In this document: positions 29,119 through 36,259 of the stretch, one piece after another
Position numbering within the stretch: position 1 is the stretch's first letter
Layout: each line of letters opens with the position of its first letter
DNA from: an uncultured Erythrobacter sp.
Lineage (GTDB): Bacteria; Pseudomonadota; Alphaproteobacteria; Sphingomonadales; Sphingomonadaceae
Assembly: GCF_947497915.1 (NCBI RefSeq)
Contig: NZ_CANMIJ010000001.1
Coordinates: 186,001-250,000, forward strand
Direction of reading: 5' to 3'
Length of the DNA stretch: 64,000 nucleotides
Translations under genes and position numbers: made by a program
The notes under the pieces: generated by a model
The model's database searches: none
What the model was told of the DNA's origin: nothing
What the model saw: the letters and a program-made list of their open reading frames with translations, nothing else

Positions 29119-29838
29119 TTACCGCGCGGCTTGGGCGTTCTGAAGCAAGGTGTCGGACTGATCGTCCGCCGGCATCGCATCATCCGGCCTAAAACTCGCG
29201 CCAATTTTACGCGCGAGATCGCGCGTGAGCAAAGCATTCAAGGCGTTGCCGAGGGCGGGGTATTTGTCGCTGAGTTTGCGCAGGACTGTGCTGTCCCACT
29301 CAACAAACCGCACGCCCTTTGGCGCTATAGTGGTCGCCGTGGTTTTGCGTTTCAGAACAAAGGCCACCTCGCCGACGAAATTCCCTTCAGGAAGACGGAA
29401 CCGCCGATCGCCTTTCTCCACCGAGATTGTCCCTTCAAATAGATAGAACAGCGAGTCTGATGGTTCTTGTTCGCGGGTCAGGATTACGCCGTCTGCGTCA
29501 TCTGATGTCCGCCATGTTGCGATCTTGGCGATGCGGCGAAATTGGCCTGGAGTGAGCGTCTCAAACGCATCGAACAGAGCCTTTTCATCTGGATCAAGCC
29601 GGAAAGTAGTCCGCTCCAGCACGATCTGGCCAAGCACGATTATGTTGATGACAATCATCAGCGCGCTTGTGATGATCGCATCCCAAAGCGGCGGATCAGC
29701 GGCGAGGTAGTAATAAGCGATATAGATGAAAGTGGAGACGATGATGAGCAGGCGCAGCTTCAACTCGTCACGGATCGCATAAGCGAGCAGCAACAAAGCG
29801 GCGCCGATATGGATCAGCCAGGATGGGTCAAACGGCAT
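29119..29838 (-). CDS. Membrane protein with cyclic-nucleotide-binding domain (Popeye-like layout)
   Basis: A 239-residue protein: three predicted helices in the first 70 residues (IHIGAALLLLAYAI, LLIIVSTFIYIAYYYL, IITSALMIVINIIVLG), then a cNMP-binding beta-barrel (EPSDSLFYLFEGTISVEKG, GNFVGEVAFVLKRKTTATT). This order equals that of Popeye (POPDC/BVES) proteins. In the phosphate-binding cassette the Arg that contacts the cyclic phosphate in CRP-type domains is not present (KRKTTATTIA), so ligand type is uncertain. No effector domain is attached. Confidence 0.78.
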   Translation of the reverse strand: MPFDPSWLIHIGAALLLLAYAIRDELKLRLLIIVSTFIYIAYYYLAADPPLWDAIITSALMIVINIIVLGQIVLERTTFRLDPDEKALFDAFETLTPGQFRRIAKIATWRTSDDADGVILTREQEPSDSLFYLFEGTISVEKGDRRFRLPEGNFVGEVAFVLKRKTTATTIAPKGVRFVEWDSTVLRKLSDKYPALGNALNALLTRDLARKIGASFRPDDAMPADDQSDTLLQNAQAAR

Positions 29839-29864
29839 TGCTGCGTACCTTTATCTACGGCGAG

Positions 29865-31361
29865 TCACCGCGTGCCGACCATCTGCCTGTAAGATAGTGC
29901 TTCTGCAATATGCGCGCGTCCAACGTCCCCTGATCCTGCGAGATCGGCGATCGTGCGCGCGACGCGGAGCATTCGGGTGTATCCGCGCGCGGACAGGCGC
30001 AATTTTTCGGCTGCCTGCATCAACAAAGTGCGGCCCGCGTCATCGGGCGAGGCAAAATTCTCGAGCTTTTCACCCTCCAATTCGGCATTGGAGCGGACGC
30101 CGCGTTCCCGGCACTTGGCGCGGGCAGCGGCGACGCGTTTTGCAACCTCGGCGCTGCCTTCTGCGGCAGGCGGCAGGCCCAAGTCCATCGCGCTGACAGC
30201 TGCAACCTCTACGTGAAGGTCAATCCGGTCGAGCAGCGGTCCAGAAAGGCGCGCTTGATATTCAGTCATACAACGTGGCCCGCGGGCGCAAACGTGTCCT
30301 GGCTCTCCCGCATGGCCGCAGCGGCACGGGTTCATGGCTGCGATCATCTGAACCCTTGCGGGAAAGCTGACATGGGCATTGGCCCGCGCAACATCGACTT
30401 TGCCCGTCTCCAGCGGCTGACGCAGGGAATCGAGCACCGAGCGTTGAAACTCCGGCAATTCATCAAGGAACAGCACACCCAGATGCGCGAGACTTACCTC
30501 GCCCGGCCGCACTTTTAATCCGCCGCCTGTCAAAGCTGCCATGCTGGCAGAATGGTGCGGCGCGCGGAAGGGGCGGGCGCGGCTGATCCTGCCTGCATCC
30601 AGCATCCCAGCGACAGATTGGACCATGGAAACTTCCAGCGCCTCGGAAGGAGAAAGCTCTGGCAATATCCCCGGCAGGCACGATGCGAGCAGGCTTTTGC
30701 CAGACCCCGGCGGCCCAACCATGAGCAAGTTATGTCCGCCCGCTGCTGCGATTTCCAAAGCGCGTTTAGCGGTCTCTTGCCCCTTTACCTGTTTGAGATC
30801 GGTCACTGGCGGGGCATCGGCCACATCGCCGCGCACGGGCTCATCCAGCACCTGTGTCCCTTTCAAATGGCCCAGCAATGCAGTGAGATCTCGCGGTGCG
30901 AGCACCGGTACACCGCTCGCCCATTTCGCCTCTGCGCCTTGCTCCGCGGGACAGATCAGCCCCGCTTCCGCCTCGCTCGCATGCAAAGCCGCGATCAATA
31001 CGCCGGGGCTGGCGACGATCCGGCCATCCAGCGATAGCTCGCCTACTGCGATCCAATCGCCCAATTGTTCGGCATCGGTCACACCCATTGCAGCAAGCAG
31101 CGCCAGAGCAATTGGCAGATCGTAGTGCGACCCGTCTTTCGGCAAGTCGGCAGGCGACATATTGATGGTGATGCGTTTTGGCGGCAGTGCGAGACCCATG
31201 GCGGAAAGCGCCGCTTGAACCCGTTCGCGGCTTTCGCTTACCGCTTTGTCTGGCAGGCCTACGATGGAAAAGCGCGGCAATCCCGATGCAACCTGACATT
31301 GCACTTCGACCCGGCGCGCCTCCAGCCCGAGATAGGCAACCGTCCGCACCAAAGCGACCAT
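29865..31361 (-). CDS. comM: YifB/ComM-family Mg-chelatase-like AAA+ ATPase
   Basis: A 498-residue protein: N-terminal Lon-like ChlI domain (LEARRVEVQCQVASGLPRFS, AVSESRERVQAALSAMG), AAA+ core with Walker A MVGPPGSGKSLLA and Walker B LFLDELPEFQRSVLD, and a C-terminal Mg-chelatase domain with CRCGHAGEPG. ComM is a hexameric branch-migration helicase that helps integrate foreign DNA in natural transformation; most bacteria carry it even if not known to be competent. Confidence 0.92.
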   Translation of the reverse strand: MVALVRTVAYLGLEARRVEVQCQVASGLPRFSIVGLPDKAVSESRERVQAALSAMGLALPPKRITINMSPADLPKDGSHYDLPIALALLAAMGVTDAEQLGDWIAVGELSLDGRIVASPGVLIAALHASEAEAGLICPAEQGAEAKWASGVPVLAPRDLTALLGHLKGTQVLDEPVRGDVADAPPVTDLKQVKGQETAKRALEIAAAGGHNLLMVGPPGSGKSLLASCLPGILPELSPSEALEVSMVQSVAGMLDAGRISRARPFRAPHHSASMAALTGGGLKVRPGEVSLAHLGVLFLDELPEFQRSVLDSLRQPLETGKVDVARANAHVSFPARVQMIAAMNPCRCGHAGEPGHVCARGPRCMTEYQARLSGPLLDRIDLHVEVAAVSAMDLGLPPAAEGSAEVAKRVAAARAKCRERGVRSNAELEGEKLENFASPDDAGRTLLMQAAEKLRLSARGYTRMLRVARTIADLAGSGDVGRAHIAEALSYRQMVGTR

Positions 31362-31592
31362 CTGAACATTCCCCCAAAATAGCGGGCGTGCCGCTTACAA
31401 CTTTATACGCAACTACGGGTCATTTCTAGGTAACCCCTAATTTGCGTCAGTCGCGCACTTCAACACGTCGACCGAACTCCGATAGTGCAAGGTTAATAGC
31501 AAGTTGTCGAGCGCCTAGGGCCGACTACTAAAGGAAATCGCAAGCATAAACCTTGGCGAATTCTCAAGCGGTCGCAGCCTATTCCCGTCGTC

Positions 31593-32594
31593 ATGAGAAA
31601 ACTCATCGGCCTGTTTGCATTGTTCCAGCTGTTTATGTTCCCCGCTGCTTCGGCGGCGCAGGACTATGCCGGCACGCGCACAGTTTCGACGACCAGTTGG
31701 GTTGAGCAATGGGATCCCGTCAAAGAACGTTGGGTCCGCGTCTCAGATCGCGCTAAACAAACGCGCGCACCGATCACGACAGTCACGACACATATCGTCA
31801 ACGGCAAAGTCGTATCGCAAACCACCCAGGCGGGTGCCGCGCGATATGCCGTGCCAGTGCAACCGCAGCCTCAGACAAAAGCGGCTGCGCAATATGGCCC
31901 GTTCCGTGTGATCGACGGCACCCGCGCTGCGATTGTCGGTACCACTGGCCCGCACTCACCGGCGCAGTTCGATGCGATGATGCGCGATTTCCCGCAGATT
32001 GAGGTGCTCGAACTGGTCGATGCCGGCGGCACCAGCCACGACATCGCCAATCTGGATGTGGCCCGCCGTATTCGCGCCGCCGGCCTGACGACGCATGTGC
32101 CCAATGGCGGATCAGCCCGTTCTGGCGGCGTTGAATTGTTCCTTGCAGGTGCAGACCGCACAATGGCTCCCGGCGCGCAGTTCGCGGTTCATTCTTGGCT
32201 TGATAATTATGGTCGCCAGCCAGACGATTTTGCACCTGACGCACCAGAGAATCGCCTCTATCTCGATTTTTATGTCGAAATGGGCATGAGCGAAGAACGC
32301 GCCCGTGACTTTTACGCGATGACCAATTCCGTGCCGCATTCCGGAGCTTTGTGGCTGCGCTCCGACGATATGGCATCATGGATCGCGCCCGAACGCGCTC
32401 GTTTGCTCAACGTCCGCGCCGACATGCATATGGCGGTGGTTGAGCCGTTGCCGACACCGACGATCGAACTGACGCCGGTAACATTCGCGCTTAAGGCAGT
32501 GGCTCCGGCCAAACCGGTGCCGATGATCGCCTACACAGATATGACGCGTCTCGCTCTGACAGATACCGCATTTTCACGGGCTGAAACATCGTGA
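31593..32594 (+). CDS. Exported ClpP/crotonase-fold protein (COG3904-like)
   Basis: A 333-residue protein with a signal peptide (LIGLFALFQLFMFPAASA). After a 75-residue low-similarity segment, residues 110-230 read like the ClpP-type fold of COG3904: YGPFRVIDGTRAAIVG, LELVDAGGTSHDIANLDVA, then VPNGGSARSGGVELFLAGADR and AQFAVHSW. The usual CASAC motif is replaced by GSARSGG, leaving a candidate nucleophile Ser and a His downstream. Probably a periplasmic hydrolase or protease-like protein; substrate unknown. Confidence 0.65.
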   Translation: MRKLIGLFALFQLFMFPAASAAQDYAGTRTVSTTSWVEQWDPVKERWVRVSDRAKQTRAPITTVTTHIVNGKVVSQTTQAGAARYAVPVQPQPQTKAAAQYGPFRVIDGTRAAIVGTTGPHSPAQFDAMMRDFPQIEVLELVDAGGTSHDIANLDVARRIRAAGLTTHVPNGGSARSGGVELFLAGADRTMAPGAQFAVHSWLDNYGRQPDDFAPDAPENRLYLDFYVEMGMSEERARDFYAMTNSVPHSGALWLRSDDMASWIAPERARLLNVRADMHMAVVEPLPTPTIELTPVTFALKAVAPAKPVPMIAYTDMTRLALTDTAFSRAETS

Positions 32595-32642
32595 GATTGC
32601 TTGACTCATGCTCAGGGACACCATAGGAGCGCGCGCCTGACC

Positions 32643-32670
32643 CGGCTGCCTTTGTGGGTAGCCGCTTTTT
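32643..32670 (+). terminator. Hairpin with T-run upstream of rpmH
   Basis: CGGCT (32643-32647) pairs with AGCCG (32660-32664) with extra inner GC pairs, followed by CTTTTT. It may end the transcript of the gene at 31593 or act as an attenuator in the rpmH leader, since a TTGACT -35-like box lies upstream at 32601. Confidence 0.6.
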
Positions 32671-32737
32671 ATTGGTGGCGGGCCAGCGAGGTCATCTCGC
32701 ACAGCTTAGCCCACCGGATTATTTTATCGAGGACGAT

Positions 32738-32872
32738 ATGAAGCGGACTTTTCAGCCCAGCAACCTAGTGCGTGCCCGTCGGCATGGTTTCTTTGCACGT
32801 AAGGCAACTCCGGGTGGCCGTAAGGTTATCCGTGCACGTCGCAAGCGCGGGCGTAAGAGCCTCTCGGCTTAA
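32738..32872 (+). CDS. rpmH: 50S ribosomal protein L34
   Basis: A 44-residue basic protein, start ATG 32738 with GAGGA upstream. [19 protein letters not shown] and the C-terminal [10 protein letters not shown] are diagnostic of L34. It opens the conserved cluster rpmH-rnpA-yidD-yidC-yihA. dnaA is not in this window, so the cluster is not next to dnaA here. Confidence 0.97.
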   Translation: MKRTFQPSNLVRARRHGFFARKATPGGRKVIRARRKRGRKSLSA

Positions 32873-32957
32873 TTCTTTCGCGCGCGCCATCTGGCGTGCG
32901 ATTTACTCGCTCTCGCGGCTCAAAGGCTGCGTCGCTGCGGGCAGCCATTTGGCATAT

Positions 32958-32991
32958 ACGGGCTCCCTTTCGGGGGCCCGTTTGTATTTTT
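32958..32991 (+). terminator. Intrinsic terminator or attenuator between rpmH and rnpA
   Basis: A 10-bp stem (ACGGGCTCCC, 32958-32967, with GGGGGCCCGT-type right arm to 32981, one G-U pair) and TTTC loop is followed by TTTGTATTTTT. It would let rpmH be expressed far above rnpA from one promoter. Confidence 0.82.
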
Positions 32992-33024
32992 GGTTTCGTT
33001 CAAAACCCGCTACATCGCCTTTTC

Positions 33025-33435
33025 ATGCTTCAAACAATCACCAAACGGTCTGATTTTCTTGCCGCGAATAAGGGGCTACGCAATGCGCGGGCCGGATTTG
33101 TGCTGCTGACACGGCCCAATGATGGCGCTGGTGTGCGGTTTGGCATCACAGTCACGAAAAAGATCGGCAATGCTGTGGTGCGCAACCGGATGAAGCGGCG
33201 CTTTCGCGAATTGCTTCGCGACAAATTACCGCAGTTCGGTCTTCCAGATCACGATCACGTGCTGATCGGGCGCGCAGGCGGAGTTGAACGCGACTTCCAA
33301 CTTATGTCCTTAGAGCTCGACAGGGCGTTGGAGCGTGCGCGAGAGGGTAAATCCGATCCCGCGCGCGGCCGCCGTCCAAGACGCGGAAATCAGAACGGGA
33401 ACCAGAACAAAGGGGGCAGCGCGAGCGGCAAATGA
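33025..33435 (+). CDS. rnpA: Ribonuclease P protein component
   Basis: Start ATG 33025 gives 136 residues; earlier in-frame starts fall in the terminator region. It begins [17 protein letters not shown] and has the RNA-binding RNR signature [18 protein letters not shown]. The C-terminus is extended by a basic, Gly/Asn-rich tail ([15 protein letters not shown]) of about 25 residues that is probably disordered. The protein assists RNase P RNA in 5' tRNA maturation. It overlaps yidD by 4 bp. Confidence 0.95.
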   Translation: MLQTITKRSDFLAANKGLRNARAGFVLLTRPNDGAGVRFGITVTKKIGNAVVRNRMKRRFRELLRDKLPQFGLPDHDHVLIGRAGGVERDFQLMSLELDRALERAREGKSDPARGRRPRRGNQNGNQNKGGSASGK

Positions 33436-33641
33436 AGCACATTTTCATCTTCATCGCGCGCGCGTGGCAGCTTGGCCCGTCGCGCATTTTGCCGCCGACC
33501 TGCCGCTTTGCCCCGTCATGCAGCCAATATGCGATTCAAGCACTCACGAAATATGGTGCTCTCAAGGGTGGATGGTTGGCTATAAAGCGTATAGGGCGCT
33601 GCCATCCATGGGGCGGTGACGGATATGATCCGGTACCCTAG
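33432..33641 (+). CDS. yidD: Membrane protein insertion efficiency factor YidD
   Basis: A 69-residue protein with [21 protein letters not shown] and [17 protein letters not shown], the YidD signature with its three conserved Cys. An amphipathic N-terminus probably holds it at the inner membrane. It aids YidC-dependent insertion. Start overlaps the rnpA stop (ATGA). Confidence 0.94.
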   Translation: MKHIFIFIARAWQLGPSRILPPTCRFAPSCSQYAIQALTKYGALKGGWLAIKRIGRCHPWGGDGYDPVP

Positions 33642-33649
33642 CAATATTT

Positions 33650-33673
33650 AGTGTAGTATCCATATAATACACT
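33650..33673. promoter_or_regulatory. Imperfect inverted repeat with TATAAT upstream of yidC
   Basis: AGTGTAGTAT (33650-33659) and ATAATACACT (33664-33673) are inverted with one mismatch and a CCAT loop. The right arm overlaps a perfect TATAAT at 33663-33668. It may be a local yidC promoter with an operator, or simply an AT-rich hairpin; no clear -35 box is visible. Confidence 0.4.
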
Positions 33674-33699
33674 TAGAGACGAACTGACGGGATTTCATT

Positions 33700-35481
33700 T
33701 TGGACAACCAGCGCAATCTTTTGCTCGCTGTCGCACTATCCGCCATGCTGATTTTCGGCTGGGATCTTGCGATGCGGACCTTCTACCCGGAGGCCGCAAT
33801 TAGTGTGCCGACCGAGCAAACCGAGCCTGCTGCGCAAGCAAGCGCCGGCAGTGCACCGGGCACGACGACGGTCGCTGGCGATCTACCAGAGGGCGCTTCG
33901 GTGCCTGTGGGACCAGTCGATATGTCGGCGGCGCTCGCTGATCCGAATCGCGTTGTGATCGATACGCCGAAGCTGGCCGGTTCGATCAACCTCGTCGGCG
34001 CGCAAGTCGATGACATCGTGCTCAAAAATTATCGTCAGTCGGTGGAGAAGGACAGCGGCCCTGTTCGTCTGTTCGCACCGGCTCGCACTGAAGACCAGTA
34101 TTTTGCGCAATTCGGCTTTGTCGTCGGTGCGCAGCGTATGGCCGATACGATTGTGTGGGAGGCGAGCGGCGAAAAACTGACGCCAGGCACGCCAGTCACT
34201 CTGACTCACACGGATGAGGCAGGTCTGACCTACTCGATCGTGATGACGATTGATGACGAATATATGATTTCTGCGACGCAATCGGTCGCCAATGCCTCTG
34301 AAGCGGCAGCGATTGTTCAACCGTTCACGCTGATCGACCGCACCAGCAAGAACGCCTCGCCAGACGAATTTATTGTACACTCCGGCCCAATCGGCGTGTT
34401 TGATGATACACTGCAAGACAGCAACAATTACGAAGAGTTGGCCGAGATTGGCCGCGATATGCCGGGCGGCACTGCTGACTGGCTTGGCTTTACGGATCGC
34501 TATTGGCTTTCCGCGCTTGTCCCGGGCGAGGGCGAAACTGCCAGCGCTGGCTTCCGTGCGCTGGGCGGGGATCTTTACCGCAGCGGCATTACCTATCAGG
34601 CGCAGACAATTCCTGCCGGCGGCAGTCTGACCCAATCGACGCAGCTGTTTGCGGGCGCAAAAAAGTCCACCGTCCTCGATAAATACGAAGACAGCGGCAT
34701 CACCTATTTCGGCAAGGCGATTTCTTGGGGTTGGTTTGAGTTTATCGAAAAGCCGTTCCTATGGCTCTTGCGCACGCTCAACGGACTTGTCGGAAATTTC
34801 GGCGTCGCGATCATCCTGCTGACAGTGATCGTTCGCGGTCTGATGTTCCCAATTGCTCAAAAGCAATTCGCCAGCATGGCCGGTATGAAAGCTGTCCAGC
34901 CAAAGATGAAGGCGATTCAGGAACGCTACAAAGACGACAAGCCGCAGCAGCAGCAAGAGATCATGAAGCTGTACAAGGAAGAGGGCGTCAATCCGCTTGC
35001 GGGTTGTTTGCCGATCCTGATCCAGATTCCGATCTTCTTCGCGCTGTATAAAGTGCTGATGCTGGCGATTGAGATGCGGCATGAGCCGTTCCTCTACATC
35101 TCGGATTTGTCCGCACCTGATCCGGCAACAATCCTGAACCTGTTCGGCCTGTTGCCATTTGAAGTTCCCGGCTTCCTCGGCATTGGTGTGCTCGCGGTTC
35201 TGCTGGGTGTGACGATGTGGCTGACATTTAAACTCAACCCGTCGGCGATGGACCCAATGCAGCAGCAGATATTCAATCTGATGCCGTGGATCCTCATGTT
35301 CGTCATGGCACCGTTTGCCGCTGGCCTGCTGATCTACTGGGTAACATCGAACCTCCTGACGCTGGCTCAGCAAAGCTATCTCTACTCCAAGCATCCCGCG
35401 CTGAAAGCGCAGGCTAAGAAGGACAAGGAAGAGATGGCCAAGAAAAAGGCGGCTGAGGACGAGGCGAAAGGGAAAGCGTGA
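33700..35481 (+). CDS. yidC: Membrane protein insertase YidC
   Basis: A 593-residue protein starting at TTG 33700 (DNQRNLLLAVALSAMLIFGW). Layout: N-terminal helix, large periplasmic P1 domain (about 60-345), then the conserved five-helix insertase core (NFGVAIILLTVIVRGLMFP, LAGCLPILIQIPIFFALYKV, MPWILMFVMAPFAAGLLIYW) with the coiled-coil C1 loop KDDKPQQQQEIMKLYKEEG. The hydrophilic groove Arg is in VIVRGL. The basic C-terminus (KDKEEMAKKKAAEDEAKGK) can bind ribosomes. Its stop overlaps the GTG start of yihA. Confidence 0.96.
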   Translation: MDNQRNLLLAVALSAMLIFGWDLAMRTFYPEAAISVPTEQTEPAAQASAGSAPGTTTVAGDLPEGASVPVGPVDMSAALADPNRVVIDTPKLAGSINLVGAQVDDIVLKNYRQSVEKDSGPVRLFAPARTEDQYFAQFGFVVGAQRMADTIVWEASGEKLTPGTPVTLTHTDEAGLTYSIVMTIDDEYMISATQSVANASEAAAIVQPFTLIDRTSKNASPDEFIVHSGPIGVFDDTLQDSNNYEELAEIGRDMPGGTADWLGFTDRYWLSALVPGEGETASAGFRALGGDLYRSGITYQAQTIPAGGSLTQSTQLFAGAKKSTVLDKYEDSGITYFGKAISWGWFEFIEKPFLWLLRTLNGLVGNFGVAIILLTVIVRGLMFPIAQKQFASMAGMKAVQPKMKAIQERYKDDKPQQQQEIMKLYKEEGVNPLAGCLPILIQIPIFFALYKVLMLAIEMRHEPFLYISDLSAPDPATILNLFGLLPFEVPGFLGIGVLAVLLGVTMWLTFKLNPSAMDPMQQQIFNLMPWILMFVMAPFAAGLLIYWVTSNLLTLAQQSYLYSKHPALKAQAKKDKEEMAKKKAAEDEAKGKA

Positions 35482-36179
35482 ACGCGCCCGATCTAACCCC
35501 CGAGCAGGTCGAAGCCGAATTAGAGGAGCGCGCGCAATTGCGCCGAGAGAAGAAGGCTGCGCGCCTATTCTCTGGCCGTGTCGACTTTCTACTATCAGCG
35601 CCGCAGCTTAAATTCCTGCCTGAACCGACAGTGCCCGAGATCGCGTTTTGCGGACGAAGCAATGTCGGCAAATCCTCGCTTTTGAATGCCCTGACAGGGC
35701 GTAAGAATATCGCGCGTGCTTCGGTGACGCCGGGACGGACGCAGGAACTCAACTACTTTGAAGTGGGCGAACCGACGCAGCTGCGGCTCGTCGATATGCC
35801 CGGCTATGGCTTTGCCAAAGCGCCTGTTTCGGTGGTCGATAAGTGGAAGAAGCTTGTCCGCTCTTACCTACGCGGCCGTCAGGTGCTGGCCCGCAATCTG
35901 GTGTTGGTTGATAGCCGTCATGGTCTAAAAGACGTTGATCGTGACATGATGAAAATGCTTGATGAAGCAGCCGTTGGCTACCGCATCGTGCTTACCAAAA
36001 CGGACAAGATCAAAGCCAGCCATCTTGAACGTGTCGCCAATGAAGTGGCCGACGAAGCGCGTAAGCATCCCGCCGCATTCCCCGAACTGCACCTTACTAG
36101 CAGTGAGAAGGGAATGGGAATCGACGCCTTGCGGGTCGCGGTCATACAGGATGCGTTGGGAGTCGAAGCTCTCGATTAG
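35478..36179 (+). CDS. yihA: Ribosome biogenesis GTP-binding protein YihA/EngB
   Basis: A 233-residue GTPase, GTG start overlapping the yidC stop. G1 FCGRSNVGKSSLLNAL, G2 region TPGRTQELNYF, G3 DMPGYGFAKA, G4 LTKTDKIKA. The N-terminal 45 residues form a charged extension (Glu/Arg-rich). EngB acts in 50S subunit assembly. Ends at a bidirectional-looking terminator. Confidence 0.95.
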   Translation: MNAPDLTPEQVEAELEERAQLRREKKAARLFSGRVDFLLSAPQLKFLPEPTVPEIAFCGRSNVGKSSLLNALTGRKNIARASVTPGRTQELNYFEVGEPTQLRLVDMPGYGFAKAPVSVVDKWKKLVRSYLRGRQVLARNLVLVDSRHGLKDVDRDMMKMLDEAAVGYRIVLTKTDKIKASHLERVANEVADEARKHPAAFPELHLTSSEKGMGIDALRVAVIQDALGVEALD

Positions 36180-36202
36180 CGGCTTGAGACATTCTTAAAC
36201 GC

Positions 36203-36236
36203 AAAAAGGGCGGGCTATTTCTAGCCCGCCCTTTTT
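36203..36236. terminator. Bidirectional intrinsic terminator between yihA and TonB receptor
   Basis: A perfect 15-bp stem with AAAAA at its left foot and TTTTT at its right foot (AAAAAGGGCGGGCTA, loop TTTC at 36218-36221). It can end transcription from both convergent genes. Confidence 0.92.
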
Positions 36237-36259
36237 GTTTGGCACTGTGTCGCCACGCT

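Noticed and set aside
31431..31440. TAACCCCTAA, reverse complement of the TTAGGGGT motif at 52393 and 52455
   Set aside because: Too short, and the neighbouring genes share no function; could be chance.
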